Source: Cryptomeria japonica (Eukaryota > Streptophyta > Pinopsida > Cupressales > Cupressaceae). From it: a stretch of DNA of 64,000 bases. The stretch spans positions 20,125,932 to 20,189,931 of the forward strand of contig NC_081412.1 of assembly GCF_030272615.1 (NCBI RefSeq). Reading direction: 5' to 3'. Made by a program: the position numbers and the translations under genes. Of the stretch, positions 60,101 through 64,000 are shown one piece after another (position 1 is the first letter of the stretch; every line of letters starts with the position of its first letter). The notes beneath the pieces are model-generated. The model had not been told where the DNA came from. It saw only the letters and a list, made by a program, of their open reading frames with translations, and ran no database searches.

Positions 60101-61370
60101 TGTAAAGCGGAAAATCGCAAGCGAACCCTAAGTTGTTTCCCCCACCACTCCAAGGAGAGAGAAAGCGGGGCACTAGGGTTGACGGTTTTCACTTAGGAGA
60201 GACTTTACATTCAAAAGAGGGGTTGAAACCCACAAGATCCAATCCCACACAATGCAAGATTGGATTCTAAATGAGTTTCAAGGGTTAAGACAGCAAGGCT
60301 ACCCTCTTTTCTAAAGAATGTAGATAGAAGGATTAAGCTAGGAATGCATGAAAAGTGAGAAAGATTCACTTATAAACTGAGATAGGGATATAGGATGAAG
60401 CTGCGGACCTGGAATTAGCAGTAAAATGTCAAGACGACGCTGTCCTACAAATTTGAGTGAAAGTTGACGGGATGATGGCGCCTGGCGTGCACACGGTCCT
60501 CCGAAAAATCTGCGAAACGAAGGGGGATCTGTTCGTCTCTGCACAAGGATTCCAGATCTTCAATTACAGCTGCGTACCTGCAATCTACACACAGAAAAGA
60601 GAGGACGATTGGGGGGTTAGGGATTAGGGGTTTGCCCTTAGGTCAAACCTCAGTTTTGGAATTAACCAAGAAATGAGAAATTGTTGTAAATGTAAATGAT
60701 TGTAATGTAATAAAGTACCAATACCTTGTTGTAAGAATGTTTGTATTCTTACATGCGAAGGTGTAAATGTTGTTGTATGTTGTATGTTGTAAGTGGTATG
60801 TGATCTCCTCTTCAATGGTTGAATCCTTGTCTTGAATGCAACACTTAGCCTTGAATGGAGACTTAGAATGATCAATTGCTTGAAGGAATCCTTGAATGCT
60901 TGAATGCTTGAATGCTTGAATGTTTGAATATCATTTCCGCCTTTTTTTCCATCTCTCTGAAATGGGAGAGGAAATGTAGTTTATATACTTGTCAATTAGG
61001 GTTAAAAGACTGATTTTTCTGACCTTAGGCCGACCAGGAAACATTATTTTCCAATTTGCAAACATAAAGACCTGAGGCCCAAAAGAGACTGAGCCCAAAA
61101 ATAGGGCCAGGGATCAGGGCGCTGGGTGCCATGGTCCTGGGGGACTAGGGCACTGGTTTCCCTAGTCCTAAAGGACCAGGGCACTGGGCGCCATGGTCCC
61201 ACCTCCAGGGACAACAGGGTGCAAGGAGGATCAGGCCAGGGTGCTGAAAAATGCAGTTTTTGATGTCATGAACAAGTTTCGGGGTCTCCATTCAGGTTCA
61301 GTGTTGCGTCGCCATTGTGAAGACCCAAATGCAGTCAAAATTGTGAGTGTCACAATTTTAGGATGCTACA
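60101..61370 (-). repeat. 3' LTR of the Tat-type gag element
   Basis: 1,270 bases, TG...CA on the minus strand (tgtagcatcc...ccgctttaca). Contains a minisatellite with the gggcgccatggtcc core at 61098-61210 and a four-unit tgaatgct repeat at 60891-60926. Confidence 0.85.
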
Positions 61371-61385
61371 TTTAGCCCCCACTTT
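61371..61385 (-). other. Polypurine tract of the gag element
   Basis: The minus strand reads aaagtgggggctaaa, identical to 20388-20402. Confidence 0.85.
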
Positions 61386-62165
61386 AGCGGGAGTATAAGC
61401 GTACGCTCATACTTTCGGTAAAGTTCAAGGAAACAACATTGAAAAACTTTCACCACATCAAGGAGGCAAGATACACCAAGCCCCCAGTGGACTAAGGATC
61501 TTATGACTTCGATTGACAAAGTAAAAGGGAAGATCATGAGGGAGAACCATGACTGTCAGTAGTAAGGCTCCCTCACTATGAGTCATGCCAGAAAAATACC
61601 AAAAATTTTCAAGGCAAAGCTAAGTTTGCCAATAAATTTTCAAGTATCTTGAAGAGATATGAACGGGGTATATGCCCCCCTACGTTAAAGTGATCGCACA
61701 TGCCTCAACGGGGGTGATTGCTTTAAGGTAGTGATACACATAACAAATGAGAAGGGAAAGGAGCACGTTATCACAAAGATTTAGCCCCCAAGTGTGAGAT
61801 AAACCCAAGGATAATAGACACAAAACACAAAGCACGAGGTGACTTCACTTTCCTCGGGGTCAGTATGTTGTATGATAATTCATGTATATCATATGTATGT
61901 ATGCATAATTGTTCTTCATTCCCCAATCAAGGAAGGTCACCTAGAAGAAGGGAACACATGTGTCTTTTGAGTCAACATGAGAGAGACCAAAAGAGATCTC
62001 AATGCTTTGCATCGTCCTCAAGTAGACAACACTAAGGACAACAAATAGACGAATGAGAATAACACATAGAAGAAGTAACAAAAGAAAGAGAGGAGGAGAG
62101 AATCTTCTATGCTAATGAAACTAGTCTAGCACGTCATCCACCCCCCGATCTTGCTGATCAATATT
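61386..62165. other. Non-coding 3' region of the gag element
   Basis: No pol or PMD sequence on either strand. Holds the G-run motif (minus strand ggggggcatata) at 61671-61685, shared with the two other gypsy-type elements. Confidence 0.6.
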
Positions 62166-64000
62166 TCAGGAAGGCAGGGAACATGCTAGAGGAGGAACAT
62201 CCAACACAACAGATGGAGCTATCACAAGATCCAAACAAGGGCTATGTTCATGTTCCAAGCCACGTTGTTCTTTTCTAGGAGCTAGGATAAGTGCTTTAGA
62301 AAATTCGTTAGATAAATGGTTATCAACATCAGCATATTCATATTCACTATCAGAAGCAAGAGAAGTAACATTTTCATCATGAATAACATTTTCATCTATA
62401 TCATCATCAAGATTTATAAAAATAGGATCTTTAACTCACACAGGATCAAAACCATCATGCATCTTATGTTTAGGAGATTTTGGAGAAAATGGAATAATGC
62501 TTGTTGAAGGTGTTTTTGGAGATTGTAAAGTTTGAGAAGCAACTGCTTGAGCTCTAAGACGACACTTTCGTCGGCGTTCACGTGCAGAACAATTTCGTCT
62601 AGTCTTAGTAGGAAGTTGAGAAGATTGAGGAGGAGGAATGTTCTCATCCTTATCACTTGGGTGTTTAGGTTGTGGTCTCTTAGGCTGGATAATAGGAGAA
62701 GAGGAAGGTCTCTTCTCTCCATAAGAGGAAGGAGGAGGAACTACTCCATATAAAGGAGGAATATTTGGTTTAGGAAGGAGACCAAGTCCATCATGATGAG
62801 GAGGTATAGGTCTTCTTTTAGACATAGACATAGTCACATCCATAGGAATGGGTTGGGAATCTTCTTGAGGAAAGACATTAGTTTTATCTTTCAAAGGAAG
62901 AACTTCCTTCTCAAGAACGATAGGAATATCAAGTTTGGGTGTTCTAGGTTCACTTAGAGATAAGATCATATCTGTTTTCCACTTTTGATAAGATTTGAAA
63001 AGATGATCACTTCGCGGTGGAAGAGATTGGAATTGTTTAGGCCAAAAATAATCAATAGGAACGCTCGAAGTTCTTTCAGCTGGTTTAAAGAGACTATGAT
63101 TGATAGTAACAACTTCACCATTATGGGGAAATTTCAAACATTTGTGAATAGGAGAATTAATAGCTTTCATGGAAGATAGCCAAGGATAGCCTAGCTTCAC
63201 ACGAAATTGTTCGGATGAAGGAGTAATAGCAAAGTTCACATCAAGGGATTTGTTATGGACCTCAATAGGTAATGTAATAGAACCAATTACAGGAGAAGAA
63301 AATGCATCAAATAATTTCACAATCACATCTGTTTTGTCATAGATCACTTGATTCAATTGTAAAGTAAAGAGAAATTCTTTAGTAATAACATTAACCATGC
63401 ACGAAGGATCAATAAGCACTCCATGGCAAGGTGTATTCTTGACTTTTGCAACTATGTATAAAGGACCATCAGGTGCCCTAATAGTTTCACTAGAATCAAA
63501 TGTGATGGAAGGTTCTTTAGGGTTTTCTTGCTGCTCTACAAAGTTAATCACATTCAGAGTCATAGACACAAGACCATCAGATGAGAAAGAGGAATCATTA
63601 GTCTCAATCACATTAGAGGTATGAGAAGGTAATGGATCAGTAAAAATCTTAAGATTTTGGTTAAGAGGAGCTACAGATGTGTTGCCTTTATCATTCACTC
63701 CTAAAACAGAGATAGTATTATTATCAATCAAATCTTGAATTTTGCCCTTTAAAGCAAAACATTTTTCAGTATCATGCCCAGGTTGACGATGAAATTGACA
63801 AAAGGATTTGTTATCAAAATATGGTGAATTAATCTTTGTAGGATCGATTTGCCTTATAGGAGGAAGAGTAAGCACATTTTGTTCCAATAACTTATTCATA
63901 ATACTATGCAATGATTCATTCAAAGGAGTAAACTTTCTTTCTTTCTTGAAAAACTTAGAAATAGGAGGCACATCTGATGCTGCATTCACATTGTGGTTGA
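62166..64000 (-). pseudogene. Tat-type gag-protease, 5' end outside the window
   Basis: Open from the right edge to a TGA at 62438-62436, after which the same frame continues (VKDPIFINLDDDIDENVI) to TGA at 62168-62166, so the first stop is probably a nonsense change of CGA. Gag C-terminus: FTPLNESLHSIMNKLLEQNV, then FCQFHRQPGHDTEKC. The retropepsin-like region reads GPLYIVAKVKNTPCHGVLID followed by PSCMVNVI; the catalytic D-S/T-G is D-P-S, so the protease looks inactive. KLGYPWLSSM follows at the usual distance. Then come Pro-rich and Arg/Lys-rich stretches (RRNCSARERRRKCRLRAQA). RT does not follow. Role: particle formation and, formerly, processing. Confidence 0.8.

Larger units (their letters stand above)
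60101..64000 (-). mobile_element. Tat-type gypsy element with gag-protease but no pol (partial)
   Basis: Inserted into the chromovirus integrase: 3' LTR at 60101-61370, polypurine tract at 61371-61385, then gag-protease sequence running off the right edge. ctcca at 60096-60100 is the expected 5-base duplication; its partner is outside the window. Between the end of the gag-protease frame (62166) and the polypurine tract there are only about 780 non-coding bases, so RT, RNase H and integrase are missing. The polypurine tract and first LTR bases are nearly identical to those of the 9.4-22 kb Tat element. Confidence 0.8.

Overview
The window reads as intergenic heterochromatin from a seed plant with a very large, repeat-rich nuclear genome. 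A gymnosperm such as a conifer is my best guess; this is inferred from the mix of decayed Tat-lineage Ty3/gypsy, chromovirus and LINE sequences, not from any host gene. No intact host gene was found. Almost everything supportable is a transposable element, most of it inactivated by in-frame stops and frameshifts and much of it nested.

Region 1-3000: a purine-only GA-rich tract (about 130-1480), then AT-rich DNA with two dispersed repeats whose other copies lie at 36.9-37.4 kb and, inverted, at 56.1-56.4 kb.

Region 3001-26450: a nest of insertions. A full-length minus-strand LINE (ORF1, then ORF2 with endonuclease, reverse transcriptase, zinc-binding and RNase H parts, then an extra downstream coding region) is split twice. 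A 1.83 kb LINE fragment sits at 6227-8055 between copies of a 14-base target duplication. A 12.67 kb Ty3/gypsy Tat-type element sits at 9393-22058 between GAAAG duplications. The Tat element has TG...CA LTRs, a primer-binding site, a polypurine tract, and protease, reverse transcriptase, two RNase H domains and integrase in sense. It also carries an antisense, apparently spliced plant-mobile-domain (PMD) gene at 19821-17278. A second LINE (24185-26425) is inserted next to the first at the same target sequence.

Region 26450-38911: a plus-strand decayed LINE (27.7-31.3 kb), an (ATT)n microsatellite, a 92-base tandem duplication, a copia-like LTR, a fragment resembling a HAD-type phosphatase exon, possible unidentified exons at 34.6-36.6 kb, and a probable solo LTR at 37747-38911.

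Region 38912-55784: a gypsy-type element with gag but no polymerase (40.8-50.6 kb plus a 3' LTR). It also carries an antisense PMD gene, and its gag is interrupted by an apparent solo LTR. It is followed by a decayed non-autonomous LTR element (51.7-55.8 kb).

Region 55785-64000: a short GA tract, a LINE ORF1 fragment with a zinc knuckle, a chromovirus remnant (integrase, chromodomain, LTR) on the minus strand, and, inserted into its integrase, a minus-strand Tat-type element (3' LTR 60101-61370, gag-protease ORF running off the window) that lacks polymerase.

The most interesting theme is a division of labour. The Tat element at 9.4 kb has polymerase and integrase but no recognisable gag capsid, whereas the element at 60.1 kb has gag-protease and no polymerase. 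The two share an almost identical polypurine-tract/LTR junction. Antisense PMD genes accompany two of the elements.
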